Assembly (NCBI GenBank): GCA_947044365.1
Contig: OX345650.1
Coordinates: forward strand, 4,335,372 to 4,399,371
Direction: 5' to 3'
Origin: Petrosia ficiformis
Taxonomy: Eukaryota; Porifera; Demospongiae; Haplosclerida; Petrosiidae
DNA length: 64,000 nucleotides
Shown here: positions 11,950 through 26,900 of the stretch, piece by piece
Numbering within the stretch: position 1 is the first letter of the stretch
Layout: the number at the start of each line of letters is the position of its first letter
Notes under the pieces: generated by a model
Database searches by the model: none
What the model was told of the DNA's origin: nothing
What the model saw: the letters and a program-made list of their open reading frames with translations, nothing else
Position numbers and translations under genes: made by a program

Positions 11950-14900
11950 ATGGAGGAAATGTCCCTTTCACCAAGGCAGCAGGCAATTTTTGCTCAAAGA
12001 AAGCTGCTTGACATCTACAACAAGACCTGTCTCTGGTTTGCATCCTACAGGGAGGTTTTCCTGGGTCTTGAAGAAATTGTACTATGGAGAAAACCAGTTT
12101 TGACTTTTATATTATATTTATCTGTTCACTTTCTATTTTGGTGAGGAATAGTATATATTTATATATAATTACATATAGAATTATATAATTATCTATATAT
12201 GTAATATGTGTGAATTACCATGGATGCAAAATTAGTTGTGTGGAAAAAAAAATTAGAAAATATTGATTAAAATGCATACATCAGTAAACTACCCATTAAG
12301 GACAGTTACATTAACCTCATGAACACTGTTCGTGAACCCACAGTGACAGTAGAAGCCTTTGGAATAAAGGAAGGATTACTTCATCAACTCTGTTCAGATT
12401 TTAACCCTAACAACAAGAGACCCTGAATAATATCTATCTACTAAAATACATATATTTACAAGTGGCTAACGTACTGTCCCTAATGGGTCTTATCAGCTAG
12501 TTATCAGCCATTTTATATGCAAATACCTACTAAAATACATATATTTACAAGTGGCTAACGTACTGTTCCTAATGGGTCTTATCAGCTAGTCATCAGCCAT
12601 TTTATATGTAAATATCTACTAAAATATATATATTTACAAGTGACTAACGTACTGTCCCTAATTGGTCTTATCAGCTAGTCATTAGCCATTTTATATGCAA
12701 ATATCTACTAAAATACATATATTTACAAGTGGCTAACGTACTGTCCCTGATGGGTCTTATCAGCTGCAAATACCTACTAAAATACATATATTTACAAGTG
12801 GCTAACGTACTGTTCCTAATGGGTCTTATCAGCTAGTCATCAGCCATTTTATATGCAAATATTTACTAAAATACATATATTTACAAGTGGCTAACGTACT
12901 GTTCCTAATGGGTCTTATCAGCTAGTCATCAGCCATTTTATATGCAAATATCTACTAAATTAAATTCCAAGCAACTATTCCACTAGTATTGTCTCCAGAG
13001 TGTTATATCCTCTAATAGCCTGCTTGAGGACATGACCGCATTTTGAATAAGACTAATTTTTTACCTACAAACTGAATCACTAGACAATGTTCAAAAGATA
13101 AGGATTTCATTTTTTAAATTATTTACCAAGTGAACCATTTTCTCATCTAGTCATAATTATAATTATATTGAGGTTGTACATGTACCTATACCACTTCTAG
13201 CCAATTCGATACTTAAACTTTGATACCAGCCTGACCAGATGCCAATACCTTTACCACCACCACACCCATAAAATGAAATTATTAAGTAAGATTATAAATA
13301 ACATTCATGGCGTGTTCAAGCTAGAAAATGGCCACACTCTGGTTACTGTGGTACTTCTAGAAGGAGCCCAATATAGCATCAATGTTGCTGACAAAAGCAA
13401 AGCAGTTTGTAGTTTGTTATCATTTCTAGAGAAAGACAAAACATAAAGTATGTAAAAATGGAAATGATAAGTATCTGCCACCAATCCTACCTATACCAGA
13501 TACCTCCCAGAATATTGAGTATAGGTGCCTATACCAGTACCAGTGTTTTCTCTAAAGGGTGGTACCAGTAGGGATGGGCGATTATGAAAATATGAGTCAA
13601 CGATTATTGTCTATGCAAGTATCACGATTATTGCGATTATTGGTTACCTTACATATGTATGTAGATTTCATTCAACAATCAAATTGATACCTTTTATTTG
13701 TTGAGTAAACAGTGTTGAAAAACTGATTTAGATGTGATAGTACTGAAAACCTGAAGTTATGGCACAATAATCATTATTTTGGTGACCACGATATGGCAAT
13801 ATTTAGACGATATGATTATCACAGGAAATTTTAATCACAATTATCACGATAATCAAAATATTGCCCATCCCTAGGTACCAGTACCAGTGTTTCCCCAAAG
13901 GGTGTACCATGGTGTTCCTCTACCCTTTAATTTTAAAGTTTATACTGAAATACAATTTTACAACAGTGTTAACTAACCGTCATGTACCACTAATGTACTC
14001 CTCCACCCTTAATATTTATCCTGAGGGAAGTGCTGCCGGTACCGATACTAGTATAGGTATTATATGGCATACATTCATACACACCAGTAATTCATATTTT
14101 CATGTGTACACACACATTTAGGCGATTGTACACTGTTGATAGTAACTTCATCACAACTCTATCGGACATTATTTTCTGGGTACTATTAGGCGATGGTTTT
14201 TGGGTTGTTGCTACTAGAGATAAGACTCAAGATCTCTCCAGTCGGAACCAGTCGTCATCTAACTGGAGTAATCGATTATCAAGAGTGAGGAGGAATCAGA
14301 AACAGCTTCAGTTCATGTCAATGGAGGAAGCGTTAATAAAAGATGGAAGTCCTTTAAAGTAAGTATATCATTTTTGTATATGAATAGGGGTTTGGGAATT
14401 GGGATAATATGAATAGGGGTTTGGGAATTAGAATAATATGAATAGGGGTTTGGGAATTGGGATAATATGAATAGGGGTTTGGGAATTGGAATAATATGAA
14501 TAGGGGTTTGGGAATTGGGATAATATGAATAGGGGTTTGGGAATTGGAATAATATGAATATGGGTTTGGGAATTGGAATAACATGAATGGGGGTTTGGAA
14601 TTTGGGATACTATCAAAAGATCATTATGTTCACTTTGACTTCAGATTATACATCATAAATTTAGTTTGGAATGACCAACAATCTTTTTTACCTACATGTA
14701 CACCATTTTCATATAATTGTCCTTCCTGTTCTTTTTTGTGTATGTGAAATTTTGTAGTTTTATAATCATGTATTAACCTTGTGACATTTAACTATACACT
14801 ATAGTATATATAAGTTAGCGAGTTACAATATAATCTTGTATTAACCTTATGACATTAAACTATACACTATAGTATATACAAGTTAGTGAGTTACAGTATA

Positions 14901-17900
14901 ATCATGTATTGACCTTATGACATTAAACTATACACTACAGTACTACATATAAAGTCAACACATCATAACTTTCTGTATTGTATCATGATATTTTTGACAG
15001 CAATACACATCACACATCCCTAGTTTTAATTATTGTTTGATTTGTTTCTGTTAATAATTATAGTGTGTTACCATGTTGCTGTTATGTGTTACATTTTGAA
15101 GTTATAGACCACTTCCCAGTTTTCTAGCAAAGCAGCAGACACTGTAACTATGGTAACAGAGTTATTGTACATGCACAATGAATAGTATCCACCCAGGTCA
15201 ATTATAGAATGTGCACACAGTCTATGTAGTACAGCTACACACTTGATCAGACTTTATAATACGTTTTGAAGCATGGCCCAAATTGGCTCCATAATGGTTA
15301 GTGCGTGCGCCATTGGAAACAGTTAATGCTGTTAGTGATAATACAATCATAATTAACTGTGCTATCTGGCACAAAGAGAGAACTGTGCTGTGCCAAATAA
15401 GGCACCATATGAGCTTATCAGAAACACTGCGCTTGATATTTTGTCCTTTCTCATTCTTTATGTCTATGCAATTGTAACTGTCTTTCTCCTTTTAGACTCC
15501 AATTGCATCTTGACACTTGAACACACAATCTTTTCAATTATTTTGTATGCCCTCCATTTAATCTCTAGTAATTAGAATACATGTAACTCCAAATATGGTC
15601 ATACTCAAAACATCTATTTATAAATGTTACTAAGAATAGTACCATAACAAGATTCATGACTAATAGATACTACATAGTATTGACCATATATGGATAAAAA
15701 GTAGACATGGCAGAGAAATCTTCATCTCCCTCTGATGCTCTCAAGAAACTTGAGGAACAACTAACCTGTGCTATATGCCTTGATCTTTATACTGACCCAA
15801 AGACACTTTATTGTCTTCACTCGTTCTGCTGTCATTGTCTAGAGGGTCTACCACTTGAACTTAAAGAAAAGAAGCTCTTCTTATCGTGTCCTACCTGTCG
15901 TACAAGCACAGAACTACCTGAAGCAGGTGTAGCTAGATTGCCAATAGCTTTCTTCATCAACAATCTGAGCGAGGTACACAGTCTATTGAAGAAGGTATCT
16001 GGTGATCAACATGTTTCGTGTGATAACTGTAAGAAGAGTGATGCAACTGGTTACTGTAAACAATGTAGCAAATTCTTCTGTGCTAGGTGTGTTGGTGTTC
16101 ATAACGAGTGGGCACCATTCGTTGATCACACTGTTATAAGCCTGGATGAAGTCGCTCGTTCTGCCTTTCAACTACCCTCCACTAAACCAGATGTAACTAT
16201 GAAGTGTTCTAGTCATGACAAACCACTAGAGATCTATTGTGAAACATGTCATGATCTCATCTGTTATGACTGTACCGTTCGTATCCACAGGACACATGAT
16301 TATGACCTGGTCTGTGACACATATGATAAACATCGAAAGATAATAGAATCTAATCTTGAACCAGTGAGAGAACAAATAGTTGTAGTAACAGAAGCTGTAT
16401 CGACCCTGACACAAAGAGAGAAAGAGATCACACACCAGGGAGAAACAGTCAAAGAGGAAATTCATGTCATGATCAAACAGATTATCGATCTTCTTCTTCA
16501 GTCAGAGAGGAAGCTTACTGAAGATGTGGATTTAGCTGTGAGACACAAGCTGAGTATGCTGAGCCAGCAGAAACAAAAAGCTAAGACAACATTAGGTCAA
16601 CTGACGTATTGTTACGATTTTGTAGAACAAGGTCTTAACGTAGGTACTCCTCAACAAGTTCTATTAGCACAACCACAAATGATCGATCGTACGAATAGTG
16701 TTATCAAGAGTTTTAAACCAGAGTCATTTCAACCAGTAGAACAAGCTGATATTAAACTAGTGAAGAGTAAGAAGATTGAGGAGAGTATTGGAAAAATTAG
16801 ATATTCATCATCTTGTAAAGTACGAAATATCGATTGTCATCTCGCCTTAATGGATAACGAGTCTAGCAGTACCATAGTCTTTGAATCTCGTGATGGTTCT
16901 CCTGTTCCTCTTCCTTCTTCTGACATCAGCTGTTACTTGACTCCTCCTGATAATAATGATCCTATAAAGTGTAGAGTAAAGGAGTCCACACAGTCAGGAC
17001 AGTACAAGGTTGTGTTTACTCCCATCACTCGTGGTCTTCATCAACTACATGTAAACATACATGATATCAACATCCCAGGTAGTCCACTCGGTATTCCTGT
17101 CTCTATCTCTCCTAAGATGAGAGGTAATCCAGTGAAGATTATCACTGGACTTAAGCAACCATGGGGAATTGATGTTACTGATGATGGACTAATGATAGTG
17201 AGTGAGTGGAGTGGTGACTGTATCACTGTATTAGATAGAGAAGGGAAGAAATTAAATTCATTTGGTTCAAAAGGGAGTGGGAGGGGTCAGTTTAATTTTC
17301 CTAGCGGTATAGCTATCACTCCAAAAGGAACCATTTTGGTTGGAGACTCAGGCAATCATCGAATTCAAGAGTTAACAATAAAAGGAGAATGTATAGCATG
17401 TTTTGGAAGCTATGGAAGTGGACCTCTTCAGTTTAACCGTCCAAGAGGTATAGCTATCAACAAAACAACAGGACATATATTTGTTGCTGAGGAGGATAAT
17501 CATCGAATACAAGTCCTCAATCCTGATCTCACATTCTCTTATACAATTGGTAGTAAGGGTTCAGGACAAGGACAGTTTAATCAACCTAGGGATGTAGCAT
17601 TTGATAGTAAAGGATTCGTATATGTAGCTGATACTTATAATAATCGTATTCAGAAATTAACTCCTGAGGGTAGGTTCGTGGATATGTTTGGTACCAAGGG
17701 ATCCAAACCAGGTCAACTCACTCTTCCATCAGGTATTACAGTGGATGATAATGATCTACTGTATATTGCTGAAAGTAGTACTAATAATCGTGTTTCTATT
17801 TTCACTACACAAGGAGAGTTTATACATTGTTTTGGAAAGTATGGTAACAAGGAGGGACAGTTTGATAGCCCAAGAGAATTAGTGTGTGATAAAAATGGTT

Positions 17901-20900
17901 ATTTATATGTTTGTGACTTATCTAATTATAGAGTTGTTGTGTACTAGTTATATTAGTAAATATTTGATGTAGTTTTAGTTGTAGTATTTTTATAAGTTCT
18001 CTATAATTATTTATGAATATTAATTTTAAAGATATTGTCTGATGAAGAAGATGTCAACAAACAGACAAAATATTTCATACAGCTAATCTACAAATTCATA
18101 TCAGTGTTTCTCCCATAGTTAAATTCAAACAGGGTATATCATGAGACTATGGTTTATGTTGTAGTTGTAGAAATAGTTATAAATTATGTTAACTATTATT
18201 TCATGTTGTAAACAGTATAAAGTAATTATTGTTTTAATTACATAATAATATTGTGATCATACATGTATGTACTTACAATGGTTTATAATCCTCCTTGTCA
18301 TGCTGTTTATGAAGTTGTAGGTATACTACTACTACTACAAGAAATAACTAAGTCCATCACATGTACACACCCACTAATTAATTAAATGTTTTTCTTCAAA
18401 TTTAATTAATTTGTATAATTAACCTGCATATGTGTAGTGTAGTGTTACTATAATCAGGTTATGTATCTATGTGTGTGTGTATATTACTAAATGTCCAGCT
18501 AAACTATGAACATTGGAACTTCCAATGTCATGCCAGTAGACTTCAAATCGTGCAAAGATCATATAGGCTTTTCTGAATCCTTTCAGTTTTAAAGTTCTGA
18601 TATTTTTTGTAACTCATGATTACTGTTTCACAACTTTCAGAAGACTTATCGTAGCAAGCAAATACATGAAAACACAATTCATCTTGTTTGAAGGCTATCG
18701 CCGTTGAAACACTTGAGTACTGACCCTAAGCTTTCGGTCATGAGTCACATGACTGTCACTTTCTAGCTCTATTTCATTTCATGTCACAAATCTGTTTTCT
18801 ACTTGTCTAAGTACTCGTCTTATACTACGACTTATGTATTCTTACTAGGACTGGAGTGTAAGTTGTAACACACATATATACAATGTATATACATATGTAG
18901 TATTGTCTGCAATTATTTTCTGTCAGTAATAATTACTGTTTTCCAATAACACTTCACACTTGTGGCTAGAGTTCTACACCACTAATGCATTCAATGTACT
19001 TGTAAACATATACGTTATGTAAAATTAGTAATTGTATAATTATATAAATTAGTGTTGTTTTAGTATGACAATAACAACCACTTTTAGTGATAACTATGGT
19101 ATGTTAATTGTAAGTAAACAAAGTTATAAGGGACAGAGTCATTAGTAGAAGATCAGAATTAGTATTAATCCATGAACCAGTACATAATAATTAGAGTATA
19201 TATGGTACTACACTAGGTAGTATATAGACTAGTTCATATATTGTAACTATAAACCAGTACATAATAATTAGAGTATATATGGTACTACACTAGGTAGTAT
19301 ATACATGTACATGTAGACTAGTTCATACATTGTAACATTAGTTTAGAATACCAACAATCTTTTCACCAGCACTAATTTAATATAATTATCCTTCCCATTC
19401 TTTTTTGTGTATGACATTAAACTATACATGATAAAGTCAACGCACTATAATTTACCAATTTCTGTTAGCAACATTTACTGTAAAATGGTTTCATTATAGT
19501 TTGATTTGTTTCTGTTAATAATTATAGTGTGTTACCATGTTGTTGTTATGTGTTGTATTTTGAAGTTATAGACCAGTTTATACTTCCCAGTTTCCTGGCA
19601 AAGTGGCAGACACGTTAACTATGGTAATAGAGTTATTGTACACACACAATGAATAGTATCCACTCCACCCAGGTCAATTATAGAATGTGCACACTGTCTA
19701 TGTAGTACAGTTACACACTTGATCAGAGTTTATAATACTTTTTGAAGCATGGGCCGAATTGACTCAATAATGGTTAGTGTGTGCGCCATTAGGAATACAT
19801 GTACATCTTGAGCCAATTAACAAACAGTTAATGCTGTTAGTGATAATACAATTATAATTAACTGCGCTATCTGGCACAAAGAGAGAACTGTGCTGTGCCA
19901 AATAAGACGCCATATGAGCTATCAAAAACACTGTGCTTGATATTTTTTTTCCTTTCCCATTCTTTATGTCTATGTGACTGATTGTAACCGTCTGGACTCA
20001 TCTACATCTTGTCACTTGGACACATTCTTTTCAATTATTTAGTATCTGCTTGTCCATACAATGCCCTCCATTTAATATCTAGTAATTAGAATACATGTAA
20101 CTCCAAATATTGTCATACTCAAAACATCTATTTATAAATGTTACTAAGAATAGAACCATAACAAGATTAATAGATACTACATAGTATTGACCATATATAT
20201 GGATAAGTGGTGTATCAAAATTGACCTTTAGTAGACATGGCAGAGAAATCTTCAGCTCCCTCTGATGCTCTCAAGAAACTTGAGGAACAACTAACCTGTC
20301 CTATATGCCTTGATCTTTACACTGACCCAAAGTCACTTTATTGTCTTCACTCATTCTGCTGTCATTGTCTAGAGGGTCTACCACTTGAACTTAAAGAAAA
20401 GAAGCTCTTCTTATCGTGTCCTACCTGTCGTATAAGCACAGAACTACCTGAAGCAGGTGTAGCTAGATTGCCAATAGCTTTCTTCATCAACAATCTGAGC
20501 GAGGTACACAGTCTATTGAAGAAGGTATCTGGTGATCAACATGTTTCGTGTGATAACTGTAAGAAGAGTGATGCAACTGGTTACTGTAAACAATGTACTA
20601 AATTCCTCTGTGCTAGGTGTGTTGGTGTTCATAACGAATGGGCACCATTCATTGATCACACTGTTATAAGCCTGGATGAAGTCGCTCGTTCTGCCTTTCA
20701 ACTACCCTCCACTAAACCAGATGTAACTATGAAGTGTTCTAGTCATGACAAACCACTAGAGATCTATTGTGAAACATGTCATGATCTCATCTGTTATGAC
20801 TGTACCGTTCATATCCACAAGACACATGATTATGACCTCGTCCGTGACACATATGATAAACATCGAAAGATAATAGAATCTAGTCTTGAACCAGTGAGAG

Positions 20901-23900
20901 AACAAATAGTTGTAGTAACAGAAGCTGTATCGACCCTGACACAAAGAGAGAAAGAGATCACACACCAGGGAGAAACAGTCAAAGAGGAAATTCATGTCAT
21001 GATCAAACAGATTATCGATCTTCTTCTTCAGTCAGAGAGGAAGCTTACTGAAGATGTGTATTTAGCTGTGAGACACAAGCTGAGTATGCTGAGTCAACAG
21101 AAACGAAAAGCCGAGACAACATTAGGTCAACTGACGGATTGTTACGATTTTGTAGAACAAGGTCATAAGGTAGGTACTCCTCAACAAGTTCTATTAGCAC
21201 AACCACAAATGATCAATCATACGAATAGTGTTATCAAGAGTTTTAAACCAGAGTCATTTCAACCAGTAGAACAAGCTGATATTAAATTAGTAAAGAGTAA
21301 GAAGATTGAGGAGGTACACAAGAGTATTGGAGAAGTTAGATATTCATCTTGTAAAGTACGAAATATCGATTGTCATCTCGCCTTAATGGATAACGAGTCT
21401 ACCAGTACTATAGTCTTTGAATCTCGTGATGGTTCTCCTGTTCCTCTTCCTCCTTCTGACATCAGCTGTTACTTGACTCCTCCTGATAATAATGATCCTA
21501 TAAAGTGTAGAGTAAAGGAGTCCACACAGTCAGGACAGTACAAGGTTGTGTTTACTCCCATCACTCGTGGTCTTCATCAACTACATGTAAAAGTACATGA
21601 TATCAACATCCCAGGTAGTCCACTCAGTATCCCTGTCTCCATTTCTCCTAAGATGAGAAGTAATCCAGTGAAGATTATCACTGGACTTAAGCAACCATGG
21701 GGAATTGATGTTACTGATGATGGACTAATGATAGTGAGTGAGTGGAGTGGTGACTGTATCACTGTATTAGATAGAGAAGGGAAGAAATTAAATTCATTTG
21801 GTTCAAAAGGGAGTGGGAGGGGTCAGTTCAATTTGCCTACCGGTATAGCTATCACTCCAAAAGGAACCATTCTGGTTGGAGACTCATGGAATCATCGAAT
21901 TCAAGAGTTAACAATAAAAGGAGAATGTATAGCATGTTTTGGAAGCTATGGAAGTGGACCCCTTCAGTTTAACTGTCCATTAGGTATAGCTATCAACAAA
22001 ACAACAGGACATATATTTGTTGCTAATCAGTCTAATCATCGAATACAAGTCCTCAATCCTGATCTAACATTTTCTTATATAATTGGTAGTAGAGGTTCAG
22101 GACAAGGACAGTTTAATCAACCTAGGGATGTAGCATTTGATAGTAAAGGATTTGTATATGTAGCAGATACTTATAATAATCGTATTCAGAAATTCACTCC
22201 TGAGGGTAGGTTCGTGGATATGTTTGGTACAGAGGGATCCAAACCAGGTCAACTCACTCTTCCATCAGGTATTACAGTGGATGATAATGATCTACTGTAT
22301 ATTATTGAGAGTAGGAATAACCATCGTGTTTCTATTTTCACTACACAAGGAGAGTTTATACATTGTTTTGGAAAGTATGGTAACAAGGAAAGACAGTTTC
22401 ATAACCTTAGAGAAGTATCGTTTGATAAAAATGGTTATTTATATGTTTGTGACTTATCTAATTGTAGAGTTGTTGTGTACTAGTTATATTAGTAAATATT
22501 TGATGTAGTTTTAGTTGTAGTATTTTTATAAGTTCTCTATAATTATTTATAAATATTAACTTTAATGATATTGTCCGATGAAGAAGACATCAACAAACAG
22601 ACAAAATATTTCAGACAGCCAATCTGCAAATTCATATCAGTGTTTCTCCCATAGTTAAATTCAAACAGGGTATATCATGAGACTATGGTTTATGTTGTAG
22701 TTGTAGAAATAGTTATAAATTATGTTAACTATTATTTCATGTTGTTAACAGTATAAAGTAATTATTGTTTTAATTACATAATAATATTGTGATCATACAT
22801 GTATGTACTTACAATGGTTTATAATCCTCCTTGTCATGCCGTTTATGAAGTTGTATGTATACTACTACTACTACTACTACAAGAAATAACTAAGTCCATC
22901 ACATGTACACACGAACTAATTAATTAATTGTTTTTCTTCACTTTTAATTAATTTGTATAATTAACCTGCATATGTGTAGTGTAGTGTTACTATAATCAGG
23001 TTATGTATCTATGTGTGTGTGTATATTACTAAATGTCCAGCATTTTTTGTAACTCATGATTACTGTTTCACAACTTTCAGAAGACTTATCGTAGCAAGCA
23101 AATACATGAAAACACAATTCATCTTGTTTGAAGGCTATCGCTGTTGAAACACTTGAGTACTGACCCTAAGCTTTCGGTCATGAGTCACATGACTGTCACT
23201 TTCTAGCTCTATTTCATTTCATGTCACAAATCTGTTTTCTACTTGTCTAAGTACTCATCTTATACTACAACTTATGTATTCTTACTAGGACTGGAGTGTA
23301 AGTTGTAACACACATATATACAATGTATATACATATGTAGTATTGTCTGCAATTATTTTCTATCAGTAATAATTACTGTTTACCAATAATACATCACACT
23401 TATACATTAGAATGACCAACAATCTTTTTACCTGCCACCATTTTAATATAATTATCCTTCCCGTTCTTTTTTGTGTATGTCAAATTTCAATCCATTGTAG
23501 TTACAGTATAATCATGTATGATCCTTATGACATTAAACTATACACTATATTACATATAAGTTAGTTAGTTATAGTATAATCATGTATTAACCTTATGACA
23601 TTAAACTATAGACTATATACTACATATAAAGTCAACACATCATAAATTTCTGTTCACAAAATTTACTGGGAAATGGTTTCATTTAGTGATGTGTGATACG
23701 TATTGATATATCAAAATATCGAAGTTTTCATACAATATCGTGACACAATATTGGCTTTTGGGTGTATTGATACACTGGTGTGGAAAGTTTAGTAAACATG
23801 GTTTTCCTAAAAGCAATTATAACAAGCTAGTGTGTATAACTTTTGATTGATTTCTTTTACCATTTCTTGACAAATACAATCAAACAGGACATTTATTTAC

Positions 23901-26900
23901 ATTTTATAATCATGATTCATTTCAATTATTATTTCAAATATCGTGATACTGTATTGTATCATGATATTTTTGACAGCAATACACATCACACATCCCTAGT
24001 TTCATTATTGTTTGATTTGTTTCTGTTAATAATTATAGTGTGTTACCATGTTGTTGTTATGTGTTGTATTTTTAAGTTATAGACCAGTTTATAACTTCCC
24101 AGTTTCCTAGCAAAGTGGCAGACACGTTAACTATGGTAATAGAGTTATTGTACATGCACAATGAATAGTATCCACTCCACCCAGGTCAATTATAGAATGT
24201 GCACACAATCTATGTAGTACAGTTACACACTTCATCAGAGTTTATAATACTGTTTGAGGCATGGGCCAAATTGGCTCAATAATGGTTAGTGTGTTCACCA
24301 TTAGGAACAATTAATGCTGTTAGTGATAATAAATTCATGATTAACTGCGCTATTTGGCACTTTTAAAGAGAGAACTGTGCTGTGCCAAATAAGGCACCAT
24401 ATGAGCTTATTAAAAACACTGCGCTTGATATTTTGTTCTTTCCCATTCTTTATGTCTATACGATTGTAGCTGTCTTTCTCTTTTTAGACTCCAATTGCAT
24501 CTTGACACTTGGACACACATTCTTTTCAATTATTAACCCAAGCGCGTAGGCGGAGGGTTATAGTAATCAGTTTGTGTCTGTGTGTTACCACGTAATCTTT
24601 GCAAATACCTGGTGTTACTGGTTCATTGACACTGCTTTCCAAACGCTAGAGTCTGATAATTCCAACATTTAAACAATTTGTGATAATCTCGTTGACAAAT
24701 GAAATGACGATCTCTAGCTTTCGTGGAATCGATAGACTTTTCTCAGTCGCCATTTTCGCTCATTCTGTATGTTGCGCATGCGCATCGGTGTAGCCTATTA
24801 AGCCTAGTATAGTCACAATGTTTTGCCTCGTGTGCTTACTTTGTGAAGTTTGGTATCCTCCTCGATCTTCTCGATCATTTCTCAATGATTTCATTGGAGC
24901 AGTGGAGAGCTGCTATAGGCAATTTCGCCCACCGTCAATAGCAAGCCTGATGCATGTGTGGGGCTAGTCATCATGTCATTGTTTGTGCATGTATACTGTT
25001 TTGTTTGGTTGTTACTGTGTGGAGGTTAGACAGTTTTTGTGTATCTTGTGCTATTGTTTTGATTGTATCGTGCATTGTATAGAATTGATGTCGCGAGGGT
25101 TTTGCACTTGAGTGCATTCATTTAGCATGTGCTTGCCCATACAATGCCCTTCCTTTAATCTCTAGTAATTAGAATACATGCAACTCCAAATATAGTCATA
25201 CTGAAAACATCTATTTATAAATGTTACTAAGAATAGTACCATAACAAGATTCTTGACTAATAGACACTACATAGTATTGACCATATATATGGATAAGTGG
25301 TGTATCAAAATTGACCTTTAGTATATAGACATGGCAGAGAAATCTTCATCTCCCTCTGATGCTCTCAAGAAACTTGAGGAACAACTAACCTGTCCGATAT
25401 GCCTTGACCTTTACACTGACCCCAAGACACTTTATTGTCTTCACTCGTTCTGCTGTCATTGTCTAGAGGGTCTACCACTTGAACTTAAAGAAAAGAAGCT
25501 CTTCTTATCGTGTCCTACCTGTCGTATAAGCACAGAACTACCTGAAGCAGGTGTAGCTAGATTGCCAATAGCTTTCTTCATCAACAATCTGAGCGAGGTA
25601 CACAGTCTATTGAAGAAGGTATCTGGTGATCAACATGTTTCGTGTGATAACTGTAAGAAGAGTGATGCAACTGGTTACTGTAAACAATGTACCAAATTCT
25701 TCTGTTCTAGGTGTGTTGGTGTTCATAACGAATGGGCACCATTCATTGATCACACTGTTATAAGCCTGGATGAAGTCGCTCGTTCTGCCTTTCAACTACC
25801 CTCCACTAAACCAGATGTAACTATGAAGTGTTCTAGTCATGACAAACCACTAGAGATCTATTGTGAAACATGTCATGATCTCATCTGTTATGACTGTACC
25901 GTTCGTATTCACAGGACACATGATTATGACCTAGTCCGTGACACATATGATAAACATCGAAAGATAATAGAATCTAGTCTTGAACCAGTGAGAGAACAAA
26001 TAGTTGTAGTAACAGAAGCTGTATCGACCCTGACACGAAGAGAGAAAGAGATCACACACCAGGGAGAAACAGTCAAAGAGGAAATTCATGTCATGATCAA
26101 ACAGATTATCGATCTTCTTCTTCAGTCAGAGAGGAAGCTTACTGAAGATGTGTATTTAGCTGTGAGACACAAGCTGAGTATGCTGAGTCAACAGAAACGA
26201 AAAGCTGAGACAACATTAGGTCAACTGACGGATTGTTACGATTTTGTAGAACAAGGTCATAAGGTAGGTACTCCTCAACAAGTTCTATTAGCACAACCAC
26301 AAATGATCAATCGTACGAATAGTGTTATCAAGAGTTTTAAACCAGAGTCATTTCAACCAGTAGAACAAGCTGATATTAAACTAGTGAAGAGGGAGAAGAT
26401 TGAGGAGGTACACAAGAGTATTGGAGAAATCCAGTGTTCTTATCATCCCTCCCTCGTTCGTGTCAATGATTCTCAATTACCAATAGTGGATAACGAGTCT
26501 ACCAGTACCATAGTCTTTGAATCTTGTGATGGTTCTCCTGTTCCTCTTCCTCCTTCTTACATCAGCTGTTATTTGACTCCTCCTGATAATAATCACCCTA
26601 TAAAGTGTAGAGTAAAGGAGTCCACACAGTCAGGACTGTGCATGGTTGTGTTTACTCCGATCGCTCATGGTCTTCATCAACTACATGTAAAAGTACATGA
26701 TATCAACATCTCAGGTAGTCCACTCAGTATTCCTGTCTCCATCTCTCCTAAGATGAGAGGTAATCCTGTGAAGATTATCACTGGACTTAACAAACCATGG
26801 GGAATTGATGTTACCGATGATGGACTATTGATAGTGAGTGAGCGTGATGGTCACTGTATCACTGTATTAGATAGAGAGGGGAAGAAATTAAATTCATTTG

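Noticed and set aside
14354..14616. Antisense frames with repeating NPYSYY
   Set aside because: Products of the 29-bp minisatellite; they change frame between units.
16226..16465. Recurrent 60-80 codon antisense frames under each TRIM gene
   Set aside because: They are shadows of the strongly conserved TRIM frame and repeat only because the genes repeat.
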